Positions 23,552-34,977 of a stretch of DNA of 64,000 nt are shown one piece after another; positions within the stretch are counted from its first letter, which is position 1; every line of letters begins with the position of its first letter. The stretch lies in the NCBI GenBank assembly GCA_022376925.1, contig JAIOJX010000005.1, positions 11,188,501 through 11,252,500 on the forward strand. The letters are read 5' to 3'. A program made the position numbers and the translations under genes. Origin of the DNA: Tragulus kanchil (Eukaryota > Chordata > Mammalia > Artiodactyla > Tragulidae). The notes under the pieces are model-generated. The model searched no databases and had not been told where the DNA came from. It saw only the letters and a program-made list of their open reading frames with translations.

Positions 23552-24192
23552 GAGGGAGACTAAATATAGAAGACAGTTTGGACAACCCCCATCAAGTCAT
23601 CTTATGCCATTGCATCCTTCATGTGAGGCTGTGGCGCTTTCCCCCTCCCTCCTCCAACCCAGTCAACAAGAAACAATGGTGGTGACCGACCATTAGGTAG
23701 CCTTGGCATCTGGTAACGGCATAAAAATTTCTTTGAAACGCTCCTCAGCCTTGACTTAAAATTGCTGGCTGTGAAGGCGTGAACCACCAATCTCCGTGGT
23801 CTGTTCCTGCCACCTTGAGGTCACATGTGGAAACACAGGTTCGAGACACAGGAGAACAGAGCAAAACAAAGCGAAAAGGAACCCCCAGTCCTGTCCTGAA
23901 GCCAGTTGTTTTTGTTGTTGTTCAGCTGCCGAGGGAATTGATTTGGAATTTTAAGAAGTGATCATAGCAATTCCTTGTGAGAAGGGAAATTCTCAGTGTG
24001 ACTCAGACACCTCTGCTCACTTCCCTCGTGCTGTTACCAAAAGAGGGCCAAGCACTTGGGCCATGCTCAGTGAACAAAGTGGATGTGGGCTCAGGCTTCC
24101 CAGTACTTGACTCATGTGAGCAGATAAACCACAGAATTCTCCAAAAGAACAGGGCAGCCTGATGGAAAGCCTTCTGGTTTTTCCTTTTTTAA

Positions 24193-24403
24193 GGATTTTT
24201 TTTTTTTGATATGTATGATTTTTAAAGTCGTTATTGAATTTGTTACTATACTGCTTCTGTTTTATGTGCTTGTTTGTTTGGTTTTTTTTTTTTTTTTTTG
24301 ACCATGAGGCATGCAGGATCTCAGCTCCCTGAGCTAGGGATTGAACCCACACCTCCTACATTGGAAGGTGAAGTCTTAATCCCTGGACCCCCAGGGAAGT
24401 CCC
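24193..24403 (-). mobile_element. CHR-type SINE (short form)
   Basis: Antisense. The body 'ttattgaatttgttactat..ctgcttctgttttatg' is followed by an interrupted T-run (24281-24299). The head ends with ggaccc-cagggaagtccc. Same family as 833-996. Confidence 0.85.
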
Positions 24404-24703
24404 ACCCTCTTGGTTTTCAAGAGTCTTTGTTTTTTGAGATGATAGACAGTAAAATGCTTTGGACTGTATAAAGGAAGACTAGATTAGAGGATGTCAAACT
24501 TTCTTTTATAAATAGTTCATTTGGGTAAATATCCTTTTCGTATTTTTTGCTTACATCAATGTTTTTGTGCAAATCTAACATAACACACATTTTTATATGT
24601 GTTGTTTAAATATTACATTATGTCTATTTTCTCATCATAACCTGTCGTCTTTGTAATTAGCAGCTGGCTGGATACATGACAATGTGTGTGTGAGTATGTG
24701 TGT

Positions 24704-24832
24704 GAATCCCTCAGCTGTGACCACCTCTTTGAGATCCTGTGGATTGTAGTCTGCCAGACTCCTCTGTCTGTGTAAGATTTTCCAGGCGAGAACGCCGGCG
24801 TGGGTTGCCGTTTCCTCCTCCAGAGGATGTGT
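24704..24832 (-). mobile_element. Bov-tA SINE fragment
   Basis: Antisense 3' portion: gaatccctcagctgtgacc, ccagactcctctgtctgtg and cgtttcctcctccagagga. The head is absent. A short GT-rich run precedes it. Confidence 0.82.
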
Positions 24833-25800
24833 GGCAATGCCAGTCTCCCAATTCATCCTACCTCTATTGTTCTGGTCTCCTTGACGTTTTTTTTAGCTCA
24901 GCTTCAACTTTAAGCCCTGAGCTCAGATGCAAACATCCAGGGTGGAGGGCCAGAAAGGAAAAGGAGGGGAATTGTGGCTCTCTCGGAGCACGCTATAAGA
25001 TAAACATTTTAAGGTAGGAAACTGTCACGATGTTTGTCTAAACTACAGCAAAACGTCCTGAGAAGAAACAAGGAGAAAATAAAGGTGGGAGGCATTTAGA
25101 GAAGGTTGACCAGGAGAGCTGTGTTTGACCCCAGGTTTGATTCCATTGCCTGAAAAATCCAGGCGGGACCAACCCATCGAATCAGAAAGCAGGCTGGTTG
25201 GCAGGACTGAGAGTCTGTGGGGAGGGGTGGGGGTGAGTGACTGTTATTTCTAGGCATCGGTTTCTTTTTAAGTGGACAGCAGTGGTCTGGAAGGAGACAG
25301 CGGGGATGATTGCACAACTCTGTGAATATTCTAAAAACCCCTGGATTTTACTGGGTAGATTTTATCACCTGGGAACTGTATCTAAAAAACAATGGATGCT
25401 GTCCTTTAAGATGAGTTTAGTAACAGTGTCCTAACCGAAGGCGCAGGCCCCGGCCCGGCCCCAGGCTCTCTGGGCCACATGAGCGGGGCGCTCTCTCTCC
25501 ATCGCGAGCCTCATGTGGCCAGGAGCCCGACACCCACGTGCCCAGAGTAGTTCATTTGGACTGTATAAAGGAAGACTAGATTAGAGGATGTCAAACTTTC
25601 TTTTATAAATAGTTCATTTGGGTAAATATCCTTTTCGTATTTTTTGCTTACATCAATGTTTTTGTGCAAATCTAACATAACACACATTTTTATATGTGTT
25701 GTTTAAATATTACATTATGTCTATTTTCTCATCATAACCTGTCGTCTTTGTAATTAGCAGCTGGCTGGATACATGACAATGTGTGTGTGAGTATGTGTGT
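24833..25800. other. Unique non-coding sequence, D7 unit 1 end
   Basis: No gene or other repeat recognised. A GC-rich CpG-containing stretch lies at 25435-25545 and is repeated at 26532-26642 and 27638-27748. Confidence 0.45.
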
Positions 25801-25929
25801 GAATCCCTCAGCTGTGACCACCTCTTTGAGATCCTGTGGATTGTAGTCTGCCAGACTCCTCTGTCTGTGTAAGATTTTCCAGGCGAGAACGCCGGCGTGG
25901 GTTGCCGTTTCCTCCTCCAGAGGATGTGT
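25801..25929 (-). mobile_element. Bov-tA SINE fragment (D7 copy 2)
   Basis: Identical duplicate of 24704-24832. Confidence 0.8.
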
Positions 25930-26663
25930 GGCAATGCCAGTCTCCCAATTCATCCTACCTCTATTGTTCTGGTCTCCTTGACGTTTTTTTTAGCTCAGCT
26001 TCAACTTTAAGCCCTGAGCTCAGATGCAAACATCCAGGGTGGAGGGCCAGAAAGGAAAAGGAGGGGAATTGTGGCTCTCTCGGAGCACGCTATAAGATAA
26101 ACATTTTAAGGTAGGAAACTGTCACGATGTTTGTCTAAACTACAGCAAAACGTCCTGAGAAGAAACAAGGAGAAAATAAAGGTGGGAGGCATTTAGAGAA
26201 GGTTGACCAGGAGAGCTGTGTTTGACCCCAGGTTTGATTCCATTGCCTGAAAAATCCAGGCGGGACCAACCCATCGAATCAGAAAGCAGGCTGGTTGGCA
26301 GGACTGAGAGTCTGTGGGGAGGGGTGGGGGTGAGTGACTGTTATTTCTAGGCATCGGTTTCTTTTTAAGTGGACAGCAGTGGTCTGGAAGGAGACAGCGG
26401 GGATGATTGCACAACTCTGTGAATATTCTAAAAACCCCTGGATTTTACTGGGTAGATTTTATCACCTGGGAACTGTATCTAAAAAACAATGGATGCTGTC
26501 CTTTAAGATGAGTTTAGTAACAGTGTCCTAACCGAAGGCGCAGGCCCCGGCCCGGCCCCAGGCTCTCTGGGCCACATGAGCGGGGCGCTCTCTCTCCATC
26601 GCGAGCCTCATGTGGCCAGGAGCCCGACACCCACGTGCCCAGCAGGGAAAAAACACGGACAGG

Positions 26664-26800
26664 ATTTGAATTGTGGTGCTCTCAGTTTCTAGATGAACAA
26701 TCGCGGGCAAGCTACTGAACCCCGCGGAGCCTCGGCGTCCTCGTAAGTCGTAGAAGAATGAGGATGTTGGTTGCTTGACAGGTTCTTGAGGGGATTCGTG
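26664..26800 (+). repeat. Probable MIR
   Basis: Sense MIR-like order: 'ctcagtttctag', 'gggcaagctactgaacc', 'gcctcggcgtcctcgtaa', 'gaggatg' and 'cttgaggggattcg'. Confidence 0.7.
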
Positions 26801-27037
26801 TGCTCATGACAGTTGCAGGTGGGGAACGGAGGCGGTCCAGGTGTTAGCAACCGTTCCCATCTGTTCACTCAGCAACCAGAAACCGCTGCGTCCGGCCCTC
26901 TGCCCCCTGGTCTGCAGGCAGGCTGGATCGCTGGCAGCTGCCCACGCCCCCTCCCCAGCCCCGCGGCAGGAGCGTCCCCCGCAGCCCCACGAGGGTGTTT
27001 CCCAGGTGCAGCCACAGGCGGCCCTTTGGCATTTTAA

Positions 27038-27356
27038 GATTTATTTATTTATTTATTTTGGGCGGGGGTCGGGTTGGGGAGTGAGGGGAGCGAGCGGGCC
27101 ACTTCTATTGGTCTTTCATTTCTCTGTTTTCATCCGTCTTTTTATTCTTTGGCTCCTGCGGGCCTCCCATCGCGGTGGCGTCTGTTGATGCAGAGCGCCG
27201 GCTCTGGGCGCATGCGCTCCAGAGCTCCGGCTCGGTGATTGGACACATCAGTCCAGCCGCTCCGCGGCACGTGGGATCTTCCCAGGCCAGGGCTCGGACC
27301 GGCGCCCCTTGCAGTGCAAGGCGGTGTCCCCATCCACTGGACCACCAGGGGAAGCC
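27038..27356 (-). mobile_element. CHR-derived SINE, young subfamily, full length
   Basis: Antisense, about 319 bp, from the tail (agatttatttatttatttat) through a G-rich segment, ccacttctattggtctttc and gcgcatgcgctccagagc to the head ending accaccaggggaag. A 16-bp target-site duplication CCCTTTGGCATTTTAA lies at 27022-27037 and 27357-27372. CpG content is high, which fits a young copy. Confidence 0.94.
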
Positions 27357-27769
27357 CCCTTTGGCATTTTAAAGCCAGGAAGGCCCTGTGTTGGCTCCTG
27401 GAGCGTCTCTCTCGGCACTTTTTCCTGCCGAGTCCTCTTTCAAGGACTGAAGTCCTCTGCCTCCATCAAGTCTAGCTTTGCGTGTTTGACCGCCGTCTCT
27501 AGGTCTTGAGTGTGTGGGGTTACAGCCAAGTAAAGTCTTGCGATGCTTATCACGTCCATCTTTCTCCTGCAGTTTTAGGAAGATGATGAACGAATCCGTT
27601 TGCGTGTTTTAAGATGAGTTTAGTAACAGTGTCCTAACCGAAGGCGCAGGCCCCGGCCCGGCCCCAGGCTCTCTGGGCCACATGAGCGGGGCGCTCTCTC
27701 TCCATCGCGAGCCTCATGTGGCCAGGAGCCCGACACCCACGTGCCCAGCAGGGAAAAAACACGGACAGG

Positions 27770-27906
27770 ATTTGAATCGTGGTGCTCTCAGTTTCTAGAT
27801 GAACAATCGCGGGCAAGCTACTGAACCCCGCGGAGCCTCGGCGTCCTCGTAAGTCGTAGAAGAATGAGGATGTTGGTTGCTTGACAGGTTCTTGAGGGGA
27901 TTCGTG
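27770..27906 (+). repeat. Probable MIR (D8 copy 2)
   Basis: Duplicate of 26664-26800 apart from the first few bases. Confidence 0.65.
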
Positions 27907-28143
27907 TGCTCATGACAGTTGCAGGTGGGGAACGGAGGCGGTCCAGGTGTTAGCAACCGTTCCCATCTGTTCACTCAGCAACCAGAAACCGCTGCGTCCG
28001 GCCCTCTGCCCCCTGGTCTGCAGGCAGGCTGGATCGCTGGCAGCTGCCCACGCCCCCTCCCCAGCCCCGCGGCAGGAGCGTCCCCCGCAGCCCCACGAGG
28101 GTGTTTCCCAGGTGCAGCCACAGGCGGCCCTTTGGCATTTTAA

Positions 28144-28462
28144 GATTTATTTATTTATTTATTTTGGGCGGGGGTCGGGTTGGGGAGTGAGGGGAGCGAG
28201 CGGGCCACTTCTATTGGTCTTTCATTTCTCTGTTTTCATCCGTCTTTTTATTCTTTGGCTCCTGCGGGCCTCCCATCGCGGTGGCGTCTGTTGATGCAGA
28301 GCGCCGGCTCTGGGCGCATGCGCTCCAGAGCTCCGGCTCGGTGATTGGACACATCAGTCCAGCCGCTCCGCGGCACGTGGGATCTTCCCAGGCCAGGGCT
28401 CGGACCGGCGCCCCTTGCAGTGCAAGGCGGTGTCCCCATCCACTGGACCACCAGGGGAAGCC
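28144..28462 (-). mobile_element. CHR-derived SINE, full length (D8 copy 2)
   Basis: Duplicate of 27038-27356 with the same flanking target sites. Not an independent insertion. Confidence 0.92.
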
Positions 28463-29386
28463 CCCTTTGGCATTTTAAAGCCAGGAAGGCCCTGTGTTGG
28501 CTCCTGGAGCGTCTCTCTCGGCACTTTTTCCTGCCGAGTCCTCTTTCAAGGACTGAAGTCCTCTGCCTCCATCAAGTCTAGCTTTGCGTGTTTGACCGCC
28601 GTCTCTAGGTCTTGAGTGTGTGGGGTTACAGCCAAGTAAAGTCTTGCGATGCTTATCACGTCCATCTTTCTCCTGCAGTTTTTAGGAAGATGATGAACGA
28701 AATCCGTTCTTAGCGCTGCTTAAACATTTAAATCACCTGGGCAGGCACCAGGAACACGCTGGTGCCGGTGCCTCCCCACAGAGTCTGGTTTAATTTTAAA
28801 TGTGCCTTGAGGTGCAGCCTGAGGGTCAGGTTTAAACTGCCTCTCCCCTGGGACTCGGCGCAGTGTTGGGAAGCACCGGGCTGAAGGACGTGTTCTGAGG
28901 AGACCAGCAGGAAACACGCAGGTGCACACATACACATACGTGCACAGTACACATACCCACACAGACATACACCCCTCCACACATGCCCCCCGACATGCCC
29001 CCATCCGCACACGCACACGCGCACACGCACACACACGCACACACATGCAGCAGATGCTTTACGAGCCGAGCTTCCAGGGAAGCCCTCCTCCCCCCACACT
29101 CTGGATTCAGTGTCTTGACATCTTGAAATGTGTCCGTTCAAAGATACCCGTGTATCATTTCATCTCCCAGTGTATAAAAGGTAACAGGGAGACATTTGCT
29201 TCAAAGGAAAACGACTTCCGAATCGTGGGAATGATCCATTTACAGGGAGCGGCGAAAGTAAGCGTCCAGGTCTAATTTGTAAGTGAGGTTTCTGCTCCTC
29301 CTTCTCCACCCATTCGTCTTGCCTTTTAAATCACACAACAGACTGTCACAGACGGGATCACATTTTCCTCCAGGGTCCTGCTCACA
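28463..29386. other. Unique sequence with a CA-rich tract
   Basis: No gene recognised. The microsatellite at 28919-29048 is annotated separately. Confidence 0.45.
28919..29048. repeat. Compound (CA)n/(CACACG)n tract
   Basis: Alternating purine-pyrimidine DNA built from CACA, CACG and TACA units, with C-rich interruptions (28971-29003) and a dense CACACGCACACG run at 29008-29044. Confidence 0.88.
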
Positions 29387-29402
29387 CTGTCGGCTAATTC
29401 TT

Positions 29403-29723
29403 TTTTTTTTTTTAAAGATTTATTTATTTATTTATTTTGGGTTGGAGAGGGAGGGGAGCGGGCGGGCCACTTCTATTGGTCTTTCATTTCTCTATGTTCA
29501 TCCGTCTTTGTTCTTTGGCTCCTGTGGGCCTCCCATCGCGGTGGCGTCTGTCGTCGCAGAGCACCGGCTGTGGGCGCATGCGCTCCAGAGCTCCGGCTCT
29601 GTGATTGGACACATCGGTCCAGCCACTCCGCGGCACGTGGGATCTTCCCAGGCCAGGGCTCGAACCGGCGCCCCTTGCACTGCAAGGCGGTGTCCTTAAC
29701 CACTGGACCACCAGGGGAAGCCT
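29403..29723 (-). mobile_element. CHR-derived SINE, young subfamily, full length
   Basis: Antisense, about 321 bp, with a T-rich tail at 29403-29440 and the head ending ccaccaggggaagcc. A 16-bp target-site duplication with one mismatch (CTGTCGGCTAATTCTT and CTGTCGGCGAATTCTT) lies at 29387-29402 and 29724-29739. Contains the left edge of D9. Confidence 0.93.
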
Positions 29724-29829
29724 CTGTCGGCGAATTCTTGATTAAGGATCATGCATCCTGTAAATTAATCAGAGAAGTGGTGTACCAGAAAAGCAGCGAT
29801 TCATGGGTTAAAACATCCTTATGACAGAC

Positions 29830-29971
29830 AGTGAGGTGGTTGGATGGCATCGCCGACTCCGTGGGCATGGGTCTGAGCAAGCTCCGGGAGATGGTGAAGG
29901 ACCAGGAAGCCTGGCGCGCTGCGGCTCACGGGGTCGCGGAGTCAGACAGGACTGAGCGACTGAACAACAAC
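29830..29971 (+). mobile_element. BovB/Bov-A 3' end fragment
   Basis: Sense: ggtggttggatggcatcgcc, gagcaagctccgggagatgg, gaagcctggcgcgctgcgg and gactgagcgactgaac, with an ACA-rich tail. This module is shared by BovB 3' ends and Bov-A SINEs, and the fragment is too short to tell them apart. Confidence 0.88.
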
Positions 29972-30590
29972 ACTTTTACATAATATTCAGTACAACCGCT
30001 GATCAAATCCGGTACATGAACGTCATCTGTTGTACACATGGAGTACATTTCTGTTCAACGAAGATACGATATGTAAACATGCACCCCCACTGTGTTATAA
30101 ATTCAGCCTGAACTAAATAATGCCAACTGTGATGATTACCTCAAAAGATTGTCCTGCAGGTTAAGCTAGGAGGATGTCTGTGAGAGAGCTTCTTGAAGAT
30201 CATGGTTATCACCACTTCAGTTTAAGAGCTGACTATCTGCTGGTCTCTAGATCTAGGCACCAAGCAGGCCTTATGACATGTCCTTTTCCCATGAATCCTG
30301 TGATGAGGAACTAACTAACTCACCCCTTGTTGCCACTGCTAAGAAGAGGGGACACCGGAGTGAACTCCATCGTGGCCTCACCCGAAGCTCCTGCCCGTAA
30401 ACCTTGCCAGGCTTAAGAGCCACACAACCGGATGGCGTTGTTAACAGATAAGGTCTTCTGAGAATTTAGAAAGTTACTCCCAGAATTATTGGGAGACACA
30501 AATAGCTTTAACAAATTGCTTAAGGAAGTATGAGCTGATGGTTCCTTTTTCACTTTTGAAGACTTTTGATACCATAGGGACATTCCATCT

Positions 30591-30788
30591 TTGTGGGCCT
30601 CCCATCGCGTGGCGTCTGTCGCCAGAGCACCGGCTGTGGGCGCATGCGCTCAGAGCTCCGGCTCTGTGATTGGACACATCGGTCCAGCCACTCCGCGGCA
30701 CGTGGGATCTTCCCAGGCCAGGGCTCGAACCGGCGCCCCTTGCACTGCAAGGCGGTGTCCTTAACCACTGGACCACCAGGGGAAGCCT
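30591..30788 (-). mobile_element. CHR-derived SINE, truncated (D9 copy 2)
   Basis: Head two-thirds only, duplicated from 29522-29723, with single-base deletions such as gcgctcagagc for gcgctccagagc. Confidence 0.88.
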
Positions 30789-30894
30789 CTGTCGGCGAAT
30801 TCTTGATTAAGGATCATGCATCCTGTAAATTAATCAGAGAAGTGGTGTACCAGAAAAGCAGCGATTCATGGGTTAAAACATCCTTATGACAGAC

Positions 30895-31036
30895 AGTGAG
30901 GTGGTTGGATGGCATCGCCGACTCCGTGGGCATGGGTCTGAGCAAGCTCCGGGAGATGGTGAAGGACCAGGAAGCCTGGCGCGCTGCGGCTCACGGGGTC
31001 GCGGAGTCAGACAGGACTGAGCGACTGAACAACAAC
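30895..31036 (+). mobile_element. BovB/Bov-A 3' end fragment (D9 copy 2)
   Basis: Duplicate of 29830-29971. Confidence 0.85.
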
Positions 31037-32514
31037 ACTTTTACATAATATTCAGTACAACCGCTGATCAAATCCGGTACATGAACGTCATCTGTTGTAC
31101 ACATGGAGTACATTTCTGTTCAACGAAGATACGATATGTAAACATGCACCCCCACTGTGTTATAAATTCAGCCTGAACTAAATAATGCCAACTGTGATGA
31201 TTACCTCAAAAGATTGTCCTGCAGGTTAAGCTAGGAGGATGTCTGTGAGAGAGCTTCTTGAAGATCATGGTTATCACCACTTCAGTTTAAGAGCTGACTA
31301 TCTGCTGGTCTCTAGATCTAGGCACCAAGCAGGCCTTATGACATGTCCTTTTCCCATGAATCCTGTGATGAGGAACTAACTAACTCACCCCTTGTTGCCA
31401 CTGCTAAGAAGAGGGGACACCGGAGTGAACTCCATCGTGGCCTCACCCGAAGCTCCTGCCCGTAAACCTTGCCAGGCTTAAGAGCCACACAACCGGATGG
31501 CGTTGTTAACAGATAAGGTCTTCTGAGAATTTAGAAAGTTACTCCCAGAATTATTTGGGAGACACATTCACTTTTGAAGACTTTTGATACCATAGGGACA
31601 TTCCATCTTTGTGGGCCTTGGAGCTGTTACGATAGGAAAATGTTTTTGTGTTGGATGATGTAAGACTGTTATTTAAAGTAAGACCACTAATTTCAACTCT
31701 CGCTACAGAGTGGTCTCTAGGGTATATTAAGTGAAAAAAAGTGAGCTTTTAGAACAGATAAAATGCTAAACTATATATAAGGTTAGGGCTCAGAGCAGGC
31801 TGCTCCCCAAATGCCAGAATGGCATATTGATTAGTTTGAGTTAAAGTTACTTAAGAAAGAGCCAGTGTAAGAAAAAACACTGACCACGCTCCCCTTTCTT
31901 TGTGAAACTGCGAAATAAATCTCCCATGTGGGGGTGCCCTCCATATTTCAGGAGGGTAGAAAGCATCCTCATCACCAGGGTTAAGGAATTCACGGCTGAG
32001 AGAGAATTACAAACAAATTTTGTCACTTTCTCACTAGTCCAATAGCCCAAGCACAGCCCCCTTTGTTTTTTTAAATCTTCACAAATAACTGTGTGTGTGT
32101 GTGTGGGTGGAGGGGGGTGTGTTTGTTTAAAAATGATATAGAAACACCTTCTTTGGTCACTTCAGGGATCGTATTTCCATGCTCTCTCTGTACATACATA
32201 TTTGGGTTTTTTTTTTTTTCTCTCCTGTATCCTGTCTTGTATCAATTTAACTATTAGGCCAGCTAAAAGAACCAAGTAGGTTTGGCGGCAAATTGTCCCT
32301 CTCCCCAACAGTAAGAAAGAGGGGAAGCATAAACACAGAACGTCTTGTATGCTGAATTTGTTGCGTAGTAAGATAAAGTGAAAACTGACGACGCTGGTTC
32401 CTTGTGAGGAGAGCGGATAGGTTGGAAGGGCAGGAAAGGAAGCCAGCCACTAAATTTACCTTGTTTTCTTGACTTCTATGGACTTAATGTTTTATATAAT
32501 TTCGCAAGGAAATT
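31037..32514. other. Unique non-coding sequence
   Basis: No gene or named repeat recognised. D9 ends at 31618. A short GT run lies at 32089-32105 and a T-run at 32207-32219. Confidence 0.5.
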
Positions 32515-33056
32515 CAGGTGGCCCTAATCCAGGATGACTGGTGTGGTGTCCTTATAAAAAGGGAACATTTGAAGTCAGACCTGCACATGGGGGTGCTTCC
32601 CTGGTGGCTCAGTGGTGAAGAATCTGCCTGTGATGCAGGAGAGCCAGGCTCGATCCCTGGGAAGGGAGGACCCCCTAGAGAACACATGCCACCCACCCCG
32701 GTGTTCCTGCCTGGGTGACCCCATGGCAGAGGAACCTGGAGGGCTACAGTCCATGGGTCACAAGAGTGAGTGGCTAAACCAGCACCACTGCGCACACAGG
32801 AAGCTGAGATGGGGGTGTCGGGGCGAGTAGGGGCGACGATAGTGCCTCTACAAACCAAGCGAGACCAAGCGTTGCCCCAGACCGCAGGAAGGGGAGAGGC
32901 GTGAAACAGACTCCCTCCCAGGGCTCAGAACAGACCAACCCCGCCCCACCTTGATCTTGCATTTCCAGCCCCAGGATGTGAGACATTAATTCTCTGTTAT
33001 TTACATCGTCCCCTTTGAGGCATTTTGTTATCACAGCCCCAGCAAACTGAACTAGA
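32515..33056 (+). repeat. MaLR-like LTR remnant, split by Bov-tA
   Basis: The cues 'ccctaatccaggatgactgg', 'gtccttataaaaaggga', 'ccttgatcttgcatttccag', 'ggcattttgttatcacag' and 'cccagcaaactgaac' match the same old LTR type as 18632-19195. Non-coding relic with subfamily uncertain. Confidence 0.6.
32592..32790 (+). mobile_element. Bov-tA SINE inserted in an LTR
   Basis: Sense copy from gcttccctggtggctcagtgg through the B-box-like ggctcgatccc to the 3' end tacagtccatgggtcacaag. The 3' tail is diverged. Confidence 0.92.
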
Positions 33057-33227
33057 GCCCGATGGACTCACAGAGACTCAAGAGATAGGTGGGAAAAAGG
33101 TCCTGCGCAACTCTTGTTTGGATCCTGATCCAAACAAAAGATACAAAACCAAAATCATAGGGTCTTTTAGGTGTACCCATGGTATTTTGGATATGTTTGA
33201 AAAGAGTCTTCGTGTAAAGATACATAT

Positions 33228-33346
33228 CGGTGACTCACTAGACAAGAGTTTGAGCACACTCAGGGAGACAGTGAAGGGCAGGGAAGCCTGGCGTGCTGCA
33301 GTCCATGGGGTTGCAGAGTCGGACACACCTTAGTGACTGAGCAGTA
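33228..33346 (+). mobile_element. BovB/Bov-A 3' end fragment
   Basis: Sense: ggtgactcactagacaagag, gagcacactcagggagac and gaagcctggcgtgctgcag, then ggttgcagagtcggacac. Head missing. Confidence 0.85.
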
Positions 33347-33565
33347 ATTTAAGTATCTTTGGCTGAAATGACGAAGTGTCTGGTATTTGCATCCAAGTAA
33401 GCCTTCAGGGACAAGAAAAACCAGTGAGTGCAGGTGTAGGTAGAACAAGACGGCCAGCAGGTGATCATCCTGGAAGGCAGAGGATAGAGTCAGGCAATGA
33501 TGCGCTGGTAAACCGGAAGGCTTAATCGGAAGCATTTGCCAATGTCGGTGATATTCCCATCATGA

Positions 33566-33839
33566 CCTATTTTATTTATTTTATTTTTGGCTCTGCTGGG
33601 TCTTTGTTGCTGTGCATGGGTTTTCTCTAGTTTTGGCGAGCAGGGCCACTCTCTAGTTGAAGTTCTTGGACTTCTCACTGCAGCAGCTTCTCTTGTTGCT
33701 CCCAGGTTCAAGGTACACGGGCTTCTGTAGTTGTGATGTGTGACTTAGTTGCTCCCTGGCATCTCCCAGACCAGGGATGGAGCCTGTGTTCCCTGCATTG
33801 GTCGACAAATTCTTAACCACCAGACCATCAGGGAAGTCC
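33566..33839 (-). mobile_element. CHR SINE (long form)
   Basis: Antisense: tail ttttatttattttatttttgg, then gctgggtctttgttgctg, ttctctagttttggcgagc and head accaccagaccatcagggaa. About 274 bp. Confidence 0.9.
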
Positions 33840-34094
33840 ACCATCATCATTAAATAATACTTGTTTTAATCTACCAAGGGCTTAACAGGCAGCTTGCATA
33901 ATTCCTAAGTATTTAATACTCAGGTCTTTGGAGCTGGTAGTAGGCACTGGCTCCGGCACACCTCTGTTCCATCCTCTCTATTTTTATAATTGCAATTGTC
34001 CCGAATTTAAGAAAAAATAGAAGCACAACCTGGGTAACATTCCTCCTCTTCATTTTATTCTGCATTGCGGTGCTGGAAAAGAAAACTTGCCTGG

Positions 34095-34240
34095 AAATCC
34101 CAGCTGAGTCTCAGTTCTACAATTTATTAGCAGTGTGACCTTAGGTAGGTTACTTAATTTTCCTGAGCGCGGTTCCTCGGAGAAAAATACTATCTTGTCA
34201 AGTTTCTGTGAGGATTACTCGAAGTAACATAAATGGTTTT
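34095..34240 (+). repeat. MIR
   Basis: Sense core: 'gcagtgtgaccttaggtagg', 'ttacttaattttcctgagc', and 'gtttctgtgaggattactcg'. Confidence 0.75.
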
Positions 34241-34365
34241 AAAAATGTCAAGTGTTGTTATCCTGATCCAAACAAAAGATACAAAACCAAAATCATAGGG
34301 TCTTTTAGGTGTACCCATGGTATTTTGGATATGTTTGAAAAGAGTCTTCGTGTAAAGATACATAT

Positions 34366-34484
34366 CGGTGACTCAGTAGACAAGAGTTTGAGCACACTCA
34401 GGGAGACAGTGAAGGGCAGGGAAGCCTGGCGTGCTGCAGTCCATGGGGTTGCAGAGTCGGACACACCTTAGTGACTGAGCAGTA
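34366..34484 (+). mobile_element. BovB/Bov-A 3' end fragment (D10 copy 2)
   Basis: Duplicate of 33228-33346. Confidence 0.82.
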
Positions 34485-34703
34485 ATTTAAGTATCTTTGG
34501 CTGAAATGACGAAGTGTCTGGTATTTGCATCCAAGTAAGCCTTCAGGGACAAGAAAAACCAGTGAGTGCAGGTGTAGGTAGAACAAGACGGCCAGCAGGT
34601 GATCATCCTGGAAGGCAGAGGATAGAGTCAGGCAATGATGCGCTGGTAAACCGGAAGGCTTAATCGGAAGCATTTGCCAATGTCGGTGATATTCCCATCA
34701 TGA

Positions 34704-34977
34704 CCTATTTTATTTATTTTATTTTTGGCTCTGCTGGGTCTTTGTTGCTGTGCATGGGTTTTCTCTAGTTTTGGCGAGCAGGGCCACTCTCTAGTTGAAG
34801 TTCTTGGACTTCTCACTGCAGCAGCTTCTCTTGTTGCTCCCAGGTTCAAGGTACACGGGCTTCTGTAGTTGTGATGTGTGACTTAGTTGCTCCCTGGCAT
34901 CTCCCAGACCAGGGATGGAGCCTGTGTTCCCTGCATTGGTCGACAAATTCTTAACCACCAGACCATCAGGGAAGTCC
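34704..34977 (-). mobile_element. CHR SINE (D10 copy 2)
   Basis: Duplicate of 33566-33839. Confidence 0.88.

Larger units (their letters stand above)
22389..24192. other. Unique non-coding sequence
   Basis: Contains a probable MIR and one GT microsatellite, annotated separately. No gene is supported. Frames are 71 codons or fewer. Confidence 0.5.
24458..26642. repeat. Tandem duplication D7 (period 1097 bp)
   Basis: Unit 1 is 24458-25545 and unit 2 is 25555-26642. I noticed no base differences over the unit. The spacer AGTAGTTCA resembles a deletion-bearing copy of the sequence just left of unit 1 (AGTAAAATG before TTTGGACTG). Overlaps D8 by 141 bp, so 26502-26642 occurs three times. Confidence 0.96.
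26502..28708. repeat. Tandem duplication D8 (period 1106 bp)
   Basis: Unit 1 is 26502-27600 and unit 2 is 27608-28708. Differences sit mainly at the inner end of unit 1, where one T and one A are missing from homopolymers and the last bases are scrambled relative to 28690-28712. Each unit carries a MIR and a complete young CHR-derived SINE with its target-site duplications. Confidence 0.96.
29522..31618. repeat. Tandem duplication D9 (period 1069 falling to 1018 bp)
   Basis: Unit 1 is about 29522-30600 and unit 2 about 30591-31618. They share TGTGGGCCT at both edges. Unit 2 has four short deletions in its first 60 bp. About 50 bp present near the end of unit 1 (30502-30551) are absent from unit 2 at about 31569. 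The larger indel could be a real allelic difference, but the small ones look like raw-read errors. Confidence 0.94.

Noticed and set aside
25836..26114. Identical 92-codon frames at 24739 and 25836 as paralogous genes
   Set aside because: Products of duplication D7 over a Bov-tA fragment and unique sequence, with no coding support.
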